A stretch of DNA of 46,749 nucleotides from an uncultured Oscillospiraceae bacterium (GCA_944386975.1 CALXDC010000017.1:1-46749); one strand, 5' to 3'. Counted from the first letter of the stretch, positions 32,830-41,147 are shown. Numbers and translations are program-made. Notes: generated from the sequence alone by a model not told the origin.

Positions 32830-33867
32830 TTAAAGAGCCGCTTCCGCCATTTCTCGATCGAAGCGGGCGCGCAGCTTCGCTTTTTCCTCCGGGGAGAGCC
32901 AGGCAGCGTCGATAGCCTGTCTGGCAATGCCGGTCATTTCTCTGCGGCCTACGCCCAGATAGCGGGCGGCCAGAGCGTATTCCCGGTTGAGATCCGTGCC
33001 TACGATAGCCGGGTCGTCTGTATTGATGGAAAGCCACATGCCGCAGTCGTACATCTGCTTGATGATATGGCCTGTAGGCCGCAGCCAGCCCTGACGGCTG
33101 GATACGGTGGGACATACCGCGAAGTGGACATGATTTTCCGCCAAACGGTATGCCAGAGAGGCATCCTCCGCAGCCCGGTACCCGTGATCAATCCGCTCCC
33201 CCTCCAAGCGGGTCAGGGCAGTGATCACATTCTGGGCAGGACCGTGTTCGCCGGCGTGTACCGTACGGTGGAGGCCTTCCGACTTTGCCAGAGAATAGGC
33301 CTCGGCGAAATCCTCGGGAGGTCCGTATCCCTCAAAGTCCTCCAGACCAATCCCGATCACATACGGAGAGGGGTAGGCAATGGCTTGACGTACAATATGG
33401 GTTGCGATGGGGGGCGGCAGCTGCCGATTCAATCCGAGAATCAGCCGGGCCTGTACGCCGAAATCCCGCTCTGCCCGACGAATTCCGTCGGAAAAACCGT
33501 CAATGATCTGTTGGTAAGAGGAGCCGTATAACAGATGGTAGGAGGTCTGTACCGCCAGCTCGGAATATAGCACATGTTCCTCCCGGTATGCGCGTTCCAC
33601 ACACTCATAGATAACCCGGCTATAGTCCTCTTCTGTTTGGATGGACGCCGCAATATGGGAGAGAATTTCAACAAAACGTTGGAAGTTATAGTAACGGTAA
33701 AGTTCCTCGGGAGTTCGGCTATCCAGCGCAACGCCGTTTTTATCGGCAAGAGAGAGAAGGGTATCCGCCGGTACCATTCCCAAAATGTGGCTATGCAGGT
33801 GCACCTTCGGCACTTTGGCGTAATAATCGAGTTCTTCCTGGGAGATGTGGGACAGCGTTGAAGCCAT
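32830..33867 (-). CDS. Adenosine-deaminase-family amidohydrolase
   Basis: A 345-residue metal-dependent hydrolase of the ADA group. Zinc and catalytic elements are present: HLHSH near residue 22, HAGEHG (about 214), RIDHGYRA (about 233) and NTDDPAIVG (about 288). Two family hallmarks deviate. The usual HLHLEG after the first beta strand reads HLHSHILG, and the CPxSN motif reads CPTVSS. These positions shape the purine pocket, so the substrate may not be adenosine. Deamination of another amino-heterocycle is plausible. ATG 33867 follows GAGGAGGG. It is embedded in a catabolic operon with an importer and no other nucleoside genes. Confidence 0.8.
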   Translation of the reverse strand: MASTLSHISQEELDYYAKVPKVHLHSHILGMVPADTLLSLADKNGVALDSRTPEELYRYYNFQRFVEILSHIAASIQTEEDYSRVIYECVERAYREEHVLYSELAVQTSYHLLYGSSYQQIIDGFSDGIRRAERDFGVQARLILGLNRQLPPPIATHIVRQAIAYPSPYVIGIGLEDFEGYGPPEDFAEAYSLAKSEGLHRTVHAGEHGPAQNVITALTRLEGERIDHGYRAAEDASLAYRLAENHVHFAVCPTVSSRQGWLRPTGHIIKQMYDCGMWLSINTDDPAIVGTDLNREYALAARYLGVGRREMTGIARQAIDAAWLSPEEKAKLRARFDREMAEAAL

Positions 33868-33881
33868 ATCAGACCCTCCTC

Positions 33882-35339
33882 TCAATTGCTGCGCAGTCCG
33901 GCCAGAAGCTCAGAGACAGACGGCTCCTCTCCAATGTGCAGAAGACGGTTCGCCATCTGCTCCATTCGGCTTGTCCATTCCGCACATCCGGGCTGGACGG
34001 CCTTGGCCAATGTGATAAATTTTTCCTTCAGGCACTGCTCTGTGGGCGCAACTGCTTCGTTCCAGAAGTCGCCCAACGCATATTCGGTATTCCCTTCATA
34101 GACAGTTTCTCCGCAGGTTACTACGGCTCTGCTGGGCACTTTCAAAGGCGCGTCGGGCTGTCCCCAGCGGAGATAGTCGCCCCAGGCCTCTGCTTTCTGC
34201 AGAGCAGGATGCAGGTGGATGTGCACCTTTTCCCGCAAGGCGGCAGTCTTTTTGTCGTATACAATCCTGGGATCAAACCAATCCGGTCCCGCCGGTACGC
34301 CCATCAGCAGCATGGCGGCGGAGTGGGGGACGCTGAAGCTGGCGTCCATTTCGGTGTTATCCCCGATGATGGGAGAGGCGTTCAGACAACAGGAGGAGGC
34401 GGAGTAGAGGTCGATGCGGTCGATGGCCTCCAGAGAGATCTCCTTTCCGCCCACTGCCTGATCCAGCGCTGTCAGGGCATAGTGGAACCAGCGGCAGCTG
34501 GGCCACAGCTTGATAGACGTCCTGGTAATCCGCCAGTCCTCCCCGAGGCCGTCTGTGATGGCGTGGAAATTGGCCTGGGGGGCATTTCCCGCCACCTGGG
34601 CAAGGCTTACATCCTGTTCAAAGATGCCGAGGGTACCCGTAATCCCGGACTTGGCCATCCAGGCGGCCATGAGACCGGCCTGGGTATTGAAGCCGCAGTC
34701 CTCATATTTAATGGTGGGCAGAGTGGAGCGCCGGCGGCCTTCTTCCCAGATTCCACCGGAATTGGAAGGCAGATACATGGCACAAATGCCAAGCGCGTTT
34801 TCTACCTGGGCGGCATCCAGCTTCAGACAGACGCAAGCTGCCGCACAGGCGGCATATGTACCCAGAATCGGCCCGGGAAAGTTCCATCCGGTGACGTTCC
34901 CGTCCCGATCCACTTTCAGTTGTACGCCCATGTAGTTGCCGGCTCTGGCGCCCACCTCGTAGCCGATGGTAAAGGCCCGCAGCAGATCCATGCCGCTGAG
35001 GCGGCAGGTGTTGGCCAGGGCCAGGGAGGCGCCAAGGGCAGCGTTGGCATGGTGCCCCAGAATCAAATAGGTCTCATCCTGATCGAGAATGTTGATCAGG
35101 CGGCCATTGGCATAGGCAGCAACTACCGGAGGCACTGACAGGTCGGTGCCGAGAATGGACTCTGTCCCGATCCCCTGGGATCGGGCGAAGGAGGTGACCA
35201 CCTTGGCCTGTTCCGATGTTATGGCGCCTAAAGCACACCCTACAGAGTCCAGAATTAACCGGCTGGCAAAATCCAGAACGGCAGGGGGAATCTCCTTCGT
35301 CTCACTGATAAAGCGGGAAAGTATCTGGGTGTTTGTCAT
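33882..35339 (-). CDS. MmgE/PrpD-family protein
   Basis: A 485-residue member of the MmgE/PrpD family, which includes 2-methylcitrate dehydratase, cis-aconitate decarboxylase and iminodisuccinate epimerase. The N-terminal all-helical domain shows ASRLILDSVGCALGA and the substrate loop region DQDETYLILGHHANAALGASLALA. The C-terminal alpha/beta domain runs from about residue 270. The cofactor-free family handles tricarboxylic or amino-dicarboxylic acids. Its ATG overlaps the stop of the ABC ATPase gene (ATGA). The precise reaction is not inferable. Confidence 0.85.
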   Translation of the reverse strand: MTNTQILSRFISETKEIPPAVLDFASRLILDSVGCALGAITSEQAKVVTSFARSQGIGTESILGTDLSVPPVVAAYANGRLINILDQDETYLILGHHANAALGASLALANTCRLSGMDLLRAFTIGYEVGARAGNYMGVQLKVDRDGNVTGWNFPGPILGTYAACAAACVCLKLDAAQVENALGICAMYLPSNSGGIWEEGRRRSTLPTIKYEDCGFNTQAGLMAAWMAKSGITGTLGIFEQDVSLAQVAGNAPQANFHAITDGLGEDWRITRTSIKLWPSCRWFHYALTALDQAVGGKEISLEAIDRIDLYSASSCCLNASPIIGDNTEMDASFSVPHSAAMLLMGVPAGPDWFDPRIVYDKKTAALREKVHIHLHPALQKAEAWGDYLRWGQPDAPLKVPSRAVVTCGETVYEGNTEYALGDFWNEAVAPTEQCLKEKFITLAKAVQPGCAEWTSRMEQMANRLLHIGEEPSVSELLAGLRSN

Positions 35340-36109
35340 GTGTTTCCCTCCTCGGAAGATTCTTTTTTCCCAAAGGCATGCTTCAGCCGCGCCTCATATT
35401 TGACAAATTCGGTGGTCATGGTGATCTCCGGCGTCCGGGGACGCGGCAGGTCGATGGAAATCACCTCCTGCACTCTGGAAGGGGACGGCGTCATCACATA
35501 GACCCGGTCTGAGAGATAGACTGCCTCTTTGATATCGTGGGTCACCAGAATAACGGTCCATTTCTGCTTCTGCCAGATGTCCAGAAGCCAATCCTGCAGC
35601 TCCGTGCGCGTCATGGAATCCAATGCACCGAAGGGTTCGTCCAATAGGAGGACAGGGCGGTCCTGCACAACGGTGCGGAGTAGCGAAGCTCGCTGGCGCA
35701 TGCCGCCGGACAGCTGTGCCGGATATAGCTCCTGTGTTCCGTCGATGCCGAAGATGGAAAAATAGGGCTCAACCTTCTCCCGTGCCTCTTTTTTCTTCAT
35801 CCCTGCAATTTGCAGCGCCAAAATGGTGTTGTCCGCCACCTTTCTCCAGGGGAATAGCAGATCCTTTTGGGGCATCAACGCACAGGCCTCCGTCTTGCCG
35901 GTCACATCCTTGCCCTGTACCATTACGCTGCCGCCGTCTGGCGGCAGGATACCGGCAATGATGTTGAACAATGTGGACTTTCCACATCCGCTGGGGCCGA
36001 TAATGGAAACAAATTCCCGTTCGTGCACCTCGAGATTGACGTCTCGCAGGGCCTCAAAAGGGACGCCGTTTTTATGAAATACTTTTGAGATTTGTTTGAC
36101 TTCCAACAT
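35336..36109 (-). CDS. ABC transporter ATPase (SsuB/TauB/ThiZ type)
   Basis: A 257-residue ATPase of the nitrate/sulfonate/taurine/HMP-pyrimidine importer class. Walker A is GPSGCGKSTL (about residues 38-47), the Q-loop LMPQKDLLFPW, the signature LSGGMRQRASL, Walker B VLLLDEPFGALD and the switch histidine in LVTHD. It powers uptake with the permease and lipoprotein encoded just before it. Confidence 0.93.
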   Translation of the reverse strand: MLEVKQISKVFHKNGVPFEALRDVNLEVHEREFVSIIGPSGCGKSTLFNIIAGILPPDGGSVMVQGKDVTGKTEACALMPQKDLLFPWRKVADNTILALQIAGMKKKEAREKVEPYFSIFGIDGTQELYPAQLSGGMRQRASLLRTVVQDRPVLLLDEPFGALDSMTRTELQDWLLDIWQKQKWTVILVTHDIKEAVYLSDRVYVMTPSPSRVQEVISIDLPRPRTPEITMTTEFVKYEARLKHAFGKKESSEEGNT

Positions 36110-36140
36110 GGTGCTTCACCTCATTAGCAGCAATTGGCGA

Positions 36141-36989
36141 TTACTTTTTCGCGCCGGCCTTTGCCACGGCGGCCCAGGGGATAAATAGCCGCCGCAAAAT
36201 GGCCACGACGCCGAAGAGAATCAGGCTGACAGCGGAAATGATGATGACGGAGCCCAGTACCAGATCCGTTCGAAAGTCATTTTTGCAGATCTGCATAAAG
36301 ATCCCCAGGCCCCGCTCGGCACCGACATATTCGCCGAAAATAGCCGCAGTTACCGACCATGTGATGGCAATCCGAAGTCCGGTAAAGAAAGAGGGCAGCG
36401 ATGCGGGTAGACGGACATAATAGAATTGCTGCCATTTCGTGGCGCCCATGGAGCGGAGAAGATTGACGGTTTCCGGTTCGGTGGAGTCGAAGCCGTCTGT
36501 CAACGCAACGGCAATGGAAAAAAATGTCACCAGAACAATGACAATAATTTTAGGAAACAGTCCATAGCCAAACCAGATGACCATCAGCGGTGCGATGACG
36601 ATAACAGGTACGGTCTGGGAGACTACCAGAATCGGATAGACAAATTTTCGTACGGTGGGCAGGAAATCGCAGAGAACGGAGATGAATACCGCCACCAGAA
36701 TGGTTGCGCCCAGGCCGATCAACGTCTCCTGCAGGGTAGGGATCAGATGCATCCAGAATTTATCCCGATTGACCAGAAGCATACGAAATACCCGGGTGGG
36801 GCTGGGAAGCACATCCACGCTGACATGGGTTACATTGACTGCCACTTCCCAGATCACGAAAACGAACAGAATTCCCAGGACGGCAGGTGCACCGTTTCGA
36901 ACTGCTTGCTGAAGCCCGCCCTTTTTGGAGGCGGATACATTCAAACTGCGCACGGAATCGCACCGCACGGATGTCTTGTTATTTTTCAT
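36141..36989 (-). CDS. ABC transporter permease (SsuC/TauC/ThiX type)
   Basis: A 282-residue permease with about six membrane segments. The BPD_transp_1 EAA loop is LLRSMGATKWQQFYYVRLPASLPSFFTGL (about residues 185-213), and GEYVGAERGLGIFMQ is the family's following segment. It lies between the binding protein and ATPase genes with gaps of 24 and 31 bp. Confidence 0.92.
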   Translation of the reverse strand: MKNNKTSVRCDSVRSLNVSASKKGGLQQAVRNGAPAVLGILFVFVIWEVAVNVTHVSVDVLPSPTRVFRMLLVNRDKFWMHLIPTLQETLIGLGATILVAVFISVLCDFLPTVRKFVYPILVVSQTVPVIVIAPLMVIWFGYGLFPKIIVIVLVTFFSIAVALTDGFDSTEPETVNLLRSMGATKWQQFYYVRLPASLPSFFTGLRIAITWSVTAAIFGEYVGAERGLGIFMQICKNDFRTDLVLGSVIIISAVSLILFGVVAILRRLFIPWAAVAKAGAKK

Positions 36990-37013
36990 AGTATCACCAC
37001 TGCTATACTTTCA

Positions 37014-38042
37014 TCACTCCGGGAGATAATCGTTGGTGACATATTGGGTAATGTCAGGAAATTCCTCCAGAACGGCGCCATCCCCGTCCACTAAGAAGCC
37101 GTACTGCATCCAAAAATCAGCACGATCCTGCCATACCTCCAGATCCATCACGCAGATTTCGCCCTTGTCATTACAAAGGAAGTTGTTGAATTCTGTCACA
37201 GAAGCCACAAGGAAATCGCGATCTGCCTCTGCGCCTCCTTCGATCAACATGTCGGCCACTTCCTCCGGATGGTCCAGCTGGTATTCATAGCCGCGTACCA
37301 GCGCACGCATAAATTTTTTTGCTGCTTCCGGATTTTCTGTCAGGAATTTGTTGTTGGCGGTAACGATGACAGCATACTGGGTGGGAATCTCCTCATAATC
37401 CGAGAATTTGAAATAGCGCATCTCATGATCCTTGTATTCGGCGTTGATGGTATCGGAATAGGAGAAGAACAGCGCTGCATCGACCTGGCCGGAATATACG
37501 GCTTCGTAGGAAGAGGTCCCCAAGGTGACATTTTCAAATTCGCCTTTTCCCCCGTCAGCCATAATGAGAGCGCTCAAAAGGTAGGGCTCCTTGGTGCTGC
37601 CGTAGCCGCCGTATACCTTTCCGTCCAGATCTGCCGGGCGAAAAATGTTGCTGTCGTCTCGGACACCGATCCATACCGGGTCAGACAGGTTCAGCGCACC
37701 CAGCGCCTTGAAATCCCGTTCTGCGGCAATGTTTACCAGAGCGTCGTCAATGCTGGCAAAATAGGCCATATCTACTGTCCCTGCTGTGAGCAGACTTTCG
37801 GCCCGGGTTTGAGCAGACCATGGCACGACAGAGACCTCCAGTCCCTCTTCTTCAAAATATCCCAGTTGCTGTGCAGCGATCAGGCCGCCGTGGTCGGCCC
37901 CCAGCGTGTAGTTGAGTGCAATGCTGATTTCTGTTTTTCCTTCCGAGGAGGGGTCGCCGGCGTCATTTGCGCATGAGGTGCAAACGACGGTGAGCAGCAG
38001 ACACAGGAGCAAAAAACAACCCGTTAGGCTTTTGCGTTTCAT
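37014..38042 (-). CDS. ABC transporter binding lipoprotein, NMT1/THI5-like
   Basis: A 342-residue lipoprotein. The signal peptide ends in a lipobox-like VCTSC (cysteine about residue 25). The mature part opens with ISIALNYTLGADHGGLIAAQ and LGYFEEEGLEVSVVPW, the pattern of NMT1/THI5-like proteins, which includes binders of hydroxymethylpyrimidine (ThiY) as well as sulfonate and nitrate binders. The ADHGGL stretch recalls the TNHTGL of pyrimidine binders. It defines the substrate of the whole operon and is its first gene. RBS AAGGAGGA precedes ATG 38042. Confidence 0.88.
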   Translation of the reverse strand: MKRKSLTGCFLLLCLLLTVVCTSCANDAGDPSSEGKTEISIALNYTLGADHGGLIAAQQLGYFEEEGLEVSVVPWSAQTRAESLLTAGTVDMAYFASIDDALVNIAAERDFKALGALNLSDPVWIGVRDDSNIFRPADLDGKVYGGYGSTKEPYLLSALIMADGGKGEFENVTLGTSSYEAVYSGQVDAALFFSYSDTINAEYKDHEMRYFKFSDYEEIPTQYAVIVTANNKFLTENPEAAKKFMRALVRGYEYQLDHPEEVADMLIEGGAEADRDFLVASVTEFNNFLCNDKGEICVMDLEVWQDRADFWMQYGFLVDGDGAVLEEFPDITQYVTNDYLPE

Positions 38043-38361
38043 GACAAATCCTCCTTAATGCGGACAGCGGCGCCGTCCGTTCCCGAGCTGGCCAAGAGAA
38101 TGTATCGATTCTCCGGCGGCTTGTTGTGAAAGCTGTGTGGTTCTGCGTCTCCTAAAAAGTATGCGGCGGTTTGTTTTGCGGGAAGATCTTATCTGAAAAT
38201 GCCTTTTGCGTAAGCAGCATGTTGATCAATAAGGTCTCCCGTGTTGCGATGTGAGTATCACCCCCAGTCTTTCTGGTAGTTTTCCCGTTGCATATCCTTT
38301 ATCAAAGCAAGTGGCTACAGGTGTGGTGCAATGCTTTGACGTTTCCCTATTTGCTATTATG
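38043..38361 (-). other. Long structured leader of the GntR-controlled operon
   Basis: About 310 nt lie between the proposed promoter and the first start codon and hold no gene. On the transcribed - strand several stems are visible. TCAAAGCA pairs with TGCTTTGA over a 22-nt loop (38300-38339), CCAG/CTGG and GTGA/TCAC hairpins follow (about 38251-38276), and CGGAC...GTCCG (about 38060-38079) sits just before the ribosome site. I do not recognise a known riboswitch class. It may be an unclassified cis-regulatory RNA or only a structured leader. Confidence 0.4.
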
Positions 38362-38391
38362 ATAATATGGTAATACCTTATAAAGCCGCAA
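38362..38391 (-). promoter_or_regulatory. Promoter of the ten-gene catabolic operon
   Basis: On the - strand, TTGCGG (38386-38391) and TATTAT (38362-38367) are 18 bp apart. The GntR-type operator lies between the two boxes, a standard position for repression. Confidence 0.55.
38366..38380. promoter_or_regulatory. GntR/HutC operator, copy 1
   Basis: TATGGTAATACCTTA contains the palindromic core GGTAATACC (38369-38377). The same core with the same flanking bases in inverted order occurs at the GntR gene's own promoter (39165-39179). The GT-x-TA-x-AC pattern fits HutC-subfamily operators. Confidence 0.75.
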
Positions 38392-38404
38392 AAAAAACCC
38401 CCTT

Positions 38405-39151
38405 TTACGCGTAACTGCGCATGAGATTGAAGCGGATGTAATGGGTATCATAGTATACGATACCGTGGAGAATCGGATGGTTATCCTGATCGTAGGCGAT
38501 GCCGGAGGTACGGAGGAGAGCCTCGTTTTCCATCAGTACATAGGCAGAAGTATCGATTCTCATCTCTTCCTTGGTTACTGCTTGATATTCCGTACGGGCT
38601 CTGGAAGCAACCAAACCGCCAAATTGATACAAGACGGTAAAAAACGAGTTCTGTTCCCAATCTGTTCGGGAAGGGAGTGTTGCAAAAAAGGATTCGGGAA
38701 TGCGGTCGATGCTGAGAATTGTCGGATGGCAGTCGGCGTAATGGAGCTGCTCCACGGTAATAACAGAGCTGTCCGGATCCAGCTGAAAAATCTCTGCCAT
38801 ATAGGAAGGAATCGGTTCACGCTTTACGTCAAGCAGCTGCACTTTGGCGGGATACCCGCTCTGTTCAATAATTTTGCAAAATTCATTGGCAACGCTGAGA
38901 TTGACGTTGATCTGCAGAGCGGCTTTGTTGATAAACGTTCCTCTTCCATGAATCCGGATAACCAAACCTTCCTGCTCCAAATCGTCCAGCACCCGGCGGA
39001 TAGTAACGCGGCTTACGCCAAACTTCTCTGCCATCACGGATTCTGCCGGCAATTTCTCCACAGATTTTTCGTTCAGCGTGTAAATATACTCTTTCAGAAT
39101 CTTTTTTACATCATGACAAAGGGTTCTCTTTACAACAGGTTGAAAATCCAT
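38405..39151 (-). CDS. GntR-family regulator, HutC subfamily (UTRA domain)
   Basis: A 248-residue regulator. The N-terminal winged helix (about residues 10-75) includes ESVMAEKFGVSRVTIRRVL and the wing GLVIRIHGRGTFI. The C-terminal UTRA effector domain (about 90-240) ends in an HGIVYYDTHYIRFNLMR motif. It reads in the same direction as the catabolic operon and sits directly upstream of it. Matching operators at both promoters indicate it represses itself and the operon until an effector binds. RBS CGGAGGG precedes ATG 39151. Confidence 0.92.
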   Translation of the reverse strand: MDFQPVVKRTLCHDVKKILKEYIYTLNEKSVEKLPAESVMAEKFGVSRVTIRRVLDDLEQEGLVIRIHGRGTFINKAALQINVNLSVANEFCKIIEQSGYPAKVQLLDVKREPIPSYMAEIFQLDPDSSVITVEQLHYADCHPTILSIDRIPESFFATLPSRTDWEQNSFFTVLYQFGGLVASRARTEYQAVTKEEMRIDTSAYVLMENEALLRTSGIAYDQDNHPILHGIVYYDTHYIRFNLMRSYA

Positions 39152-39164
39152 GACATCCCTCCGT

Positions 39165-39179
39165 TAAGGTAATACCATA
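39165..39179. promoter_or_regulatory. GntR/HutC operator, copy 2 (autoregulatory)
   Basis: TAAGGTAATACCATA carries the same GGTAATACC core (39168-39176) as the operon operator. It overlaps the -10 box of the regulator's promoter, consistent with autorepression. Confidence 0.75.
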
Positions 39180-39205
39180 TTAACACGTGGTGCGGAAAGA
39201 TTCAA
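39177..39205 (-). promoter_or_regulatory. Promoter of the GntR-family gene
   Basis: On the - strand, TTGAAT (39200-39205) and TAATAT (39177-39182) are exactly 17 bp apart. The start codon is about 26 bp downstream. Confidence 0.65.
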
Positions 39206-39364
39206 CTGTTTTCGCCCATCAAAATTATTTTCATGCAGGGCAGTGCACAGGACACAGATTCAGAAAACAGCGAAAATACTTATATTTACCATTGTACATC
39301 CAAATCCAGGCGATGACAAGTTGCTTTATCGCCTGAAAATCCGCGGACATGCATGTACGAAGAA

Positions 39365-39403
39365 GCCCCTCAGACGCCTGCCAGGTGTCTGAGGGGCGAT
39401 TTT
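39365..39403. terminator. Terminator downstream of the RraA-type gene
   Basis: A 16-bp stem with a single G-T pair (39365-39380 with 39382-39397) lies between the RraA-type gene and the GntR gene, both on the - strand. The run of six T residues is on the + strand side, and the - strand tail is CTTCTTCG, so - strand termination may be weaker than the stem suggests. Confidence 0.75.
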
Positions 39404-39423
39404 TTCCTTGGCCTGCAGGGAGG

Positions 39424-40104
39424 TCAATCCACATACTCCACGCCCAGCTTGGCGAGAGTCTCCTCCACGAAGGGGCGGGGGAAGCCCTTTCCGGCCAGAA
39501 TGCCGGCAATCTGGCCCTCCTCCTTCTTGTGGACTGCGGCGGCCTCCTTGGCCAGAGCCTCGGCCTCGTGGGGCTTGATGACCAGCACGCTGTCGCCGTC
39601 GCCCACCAGAATGTCGCCGGGGCAGATGACCTGGCCCCCCACCGCTACGGGGAAGTTGATCTCACCGGGGCCGTTTTTATAGGGGCCGTTGGGGATGACG
39701 CCCCGAGCGTAGACGGGGAAGTCGGTAAAGGCGGCCAGCTCGTCCCGGTCCCGGACGCAGCCGTCGATAATGAAGCCGGCGATCCCCCGGCTGCGGGCGT
39801 AGGTCACCATGATCTCCCCGCACAGGGCCCGGCTCATGCTGCCTCCGGCGGCGATGACCAGCACGTCCCCGGGCTGGGCCATGTCCAGCGCCTTGTGGAA
39901 CATCAGGTTGTCCCCGGCGGGGCAGCGGACGGTGAAGGCGGTGCCCAGGAGAGGGGAGTGGTTGAGGGGGTTGAGACCGGCGTCCACGGAGGCCATCCGG
40001 TTCATGCAGTCGTCGATGTTGGCCACGGGGATGCCCCGGAAGGCCTCCACCAGACTGGGGTCGGGGCGGTCGATATGAGTTTTGATTCTGCAGCCGATTG
40101 CCAT
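39424..40104 (-). CDS. RraA/HMG-aldolase-family protein
   Basis: A 226-residue RraA-fold protein. The divalent-metal aldolase motif is visible as IDGCVRDRDEL (RD followed two residues later by D/E, about residues 113-123), preceded by the GGSMSRALCGE pyruvate-loop region. This motif marks 4-hydroxy-4-methyl-2-oxoglutarate/4-carboxy-4-hydroxy-2-oxoadipate aldolases and oxaloacetate decarboxylases rather than pure RNase E inhibitors. It would release pyruvate from a 4-hydroxy-2-oxo-acid. ATG 40104 has AAGGAGAA upstream; the longer frame is unlikely. It is divergent from the LysR gene, with overlapping promoter regions. Confidence 0.82.
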   Translation of the reverse strand: MAIGCRIKTHIDRPDPSLVEAFRGIPVANIDDCMNRMASVDAGLNPLNHSPLLGTAFTVRCPAGDNLMFHKALDMAQPGDVLVIAAGGSMSRALCGEIMVTYARSRGIAGFIIDGCVRDRDELAAFTDFPVYARGVIPNGPYKNGPGEINFPVAVGGQVICPGDILVGDGDSVLVIKPHEAEALAKEAAAVHKKEEGQIAGILAGKGFPRPFVEETLAKLGVEYVD

Positions 40105-40157
40105 GCTGTTCTCCTTCTTTCTTGTAATCCTCCGCCCGGAGGGCGGGGCGATGGTTG

Positions 40158-40186
40158 TTGAAAACGGGAAGAAATTCAAGTATACT
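40158..40186 (+). promoter_or_regulatory. Promoter of the LysR gene with overlapping regulator site
   Basis: TTGAAA (40158-40163) and TATACT (40181-40186) are spaced 17 bp. The -10 region lies in the near-palindrome TTCAAGTATACTGAA (40174-40188), which resembles the centre of the LysR box at 42569-42593. This suggests autoregulation and joint control of the divergent RraA-type gene. Confidence 0.7.
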
Positions 40187-40225
40187 GAAAAATAAACCGG
40201 AAAAATCGGGGAAAGGAGCTGCCCT

Positions 40226-41146
40226 ATGGATCTGACCGACGTCGAGATGTTCCTCACCATTGTCCACACCAAGAGCATTTCCAAAACAGCGGACGCCCTC
40301 TTCCTCTCTCAGCCCACCATCAGCCACCGGCTGAAGGCCCTGGAGAAGGAGCTGAACTTTCCGCTGATCGTCCGCAGCAAGGGGTTCAAGCAGATCGAGC
40401 TGACGGCGGAGGGGAACGACTTCATCCCTATCGCCGAGCGGATGCTGACGCTGTGGAAGGAGACCAAGCTGCTGCAGCACAACCGGGACCGCCTGCGGCT
40501 GTCCGTGGGCTGCGCCGACAGCGTGAATATCGCCCTGCTGACCCCCTTCTACCGGCAGCTGCTGCGGCAGGAGCCGGCGCTGGACCTCCACATCCACACC
40601 CGCCAATCCTCCGCCCTCTACGACCTGCTGGACGCCAGGGACATGGATGTGGCCTTTGTGTTCTACCACCTCTACTACAAAAACATCCTCTGCCAGCTGG
40701 TCTACCAGGAGAAGCTGTACCTGGTCCAGTCCCAGCATCCGGCGGTGGCCAAGGCGGTGGTCCACACCGACGAGCTGGACGCCTCCCGGGAGCTCTTCTT
40801 CAAGTGGGACGACCGCTACCAGATCTGGCACAACCAGTGGCTCACCAACTACGGCCGCCCCGCCGCTACCACGGACACCATCACCATGCTGGATCAGCTG
40901 TGGGACAGCGAGGACTACTGGGTCATTGCGCCGGAGTCGGTGATCTGCACCCTCAGCCGGCGGCGGCCGGTCTTTGTCAGCCAGCTGAAAAACCCGCCGC
41001 CCAACCGCCGGTGCTACAAGATCACCCACCGTGCCCCTCTGGCCCCCAGCGCCAGAGCCCTGGAGGTCTTTGAAAGGCGGCTGGGGGAGTATCTGGAGGA
41101 GCTCCACTTCCCCATCCGGCTGGGAGAGGTGTGGCAGGAGGAGTAG
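40226..41146 (+). CDS. LysR-family transcriptional regulator
   Basis: A 306-residue LysR regulator. The N-terminal winged HTH (about residues 1-62) reads DVEMFLTIVHTKSISKTADA and then LFLSQPTISHRLKALEKEL. The C-terminal part (about 90-300) is a periplasmic-binding-like co-inducer domain. It sits between the divergent RraA-type gene and the convergent aminotransferase gene. Matching inverted repeats near its own promoter and in the 42.3-42.8 kb divergent region imply that it controls the whole 39.4-46.7 kb block. Confidence 0.92.
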   Translation: MDLTDVEMFLTIVHTKSISKTADALFLSQPTISHRLKALEKELNFPLIVRSKGFKQIELTAEGNDFIPIAERMLTLWKETKLLQHNRDRLRLSVGCADSVNIALLTPFYRQLLRQEPALDLHIHTRQSSALYDLLDARDMDVAFVFYHLYYKNILCQLVYQEKLYLVQSQHPAVAKAVVHTDELDASRELFFKWDDRYQIWHNQWLTNYGRPAATTDTITMLDQLWDSEDYWVIAPESVICTLSRRRPVFVSQLKNPPPNRRCYKITHRAPLAPSARALEVFERRLGEYLEELHFPIRLGEVWQEE

Positions 41147-41147
41147 G

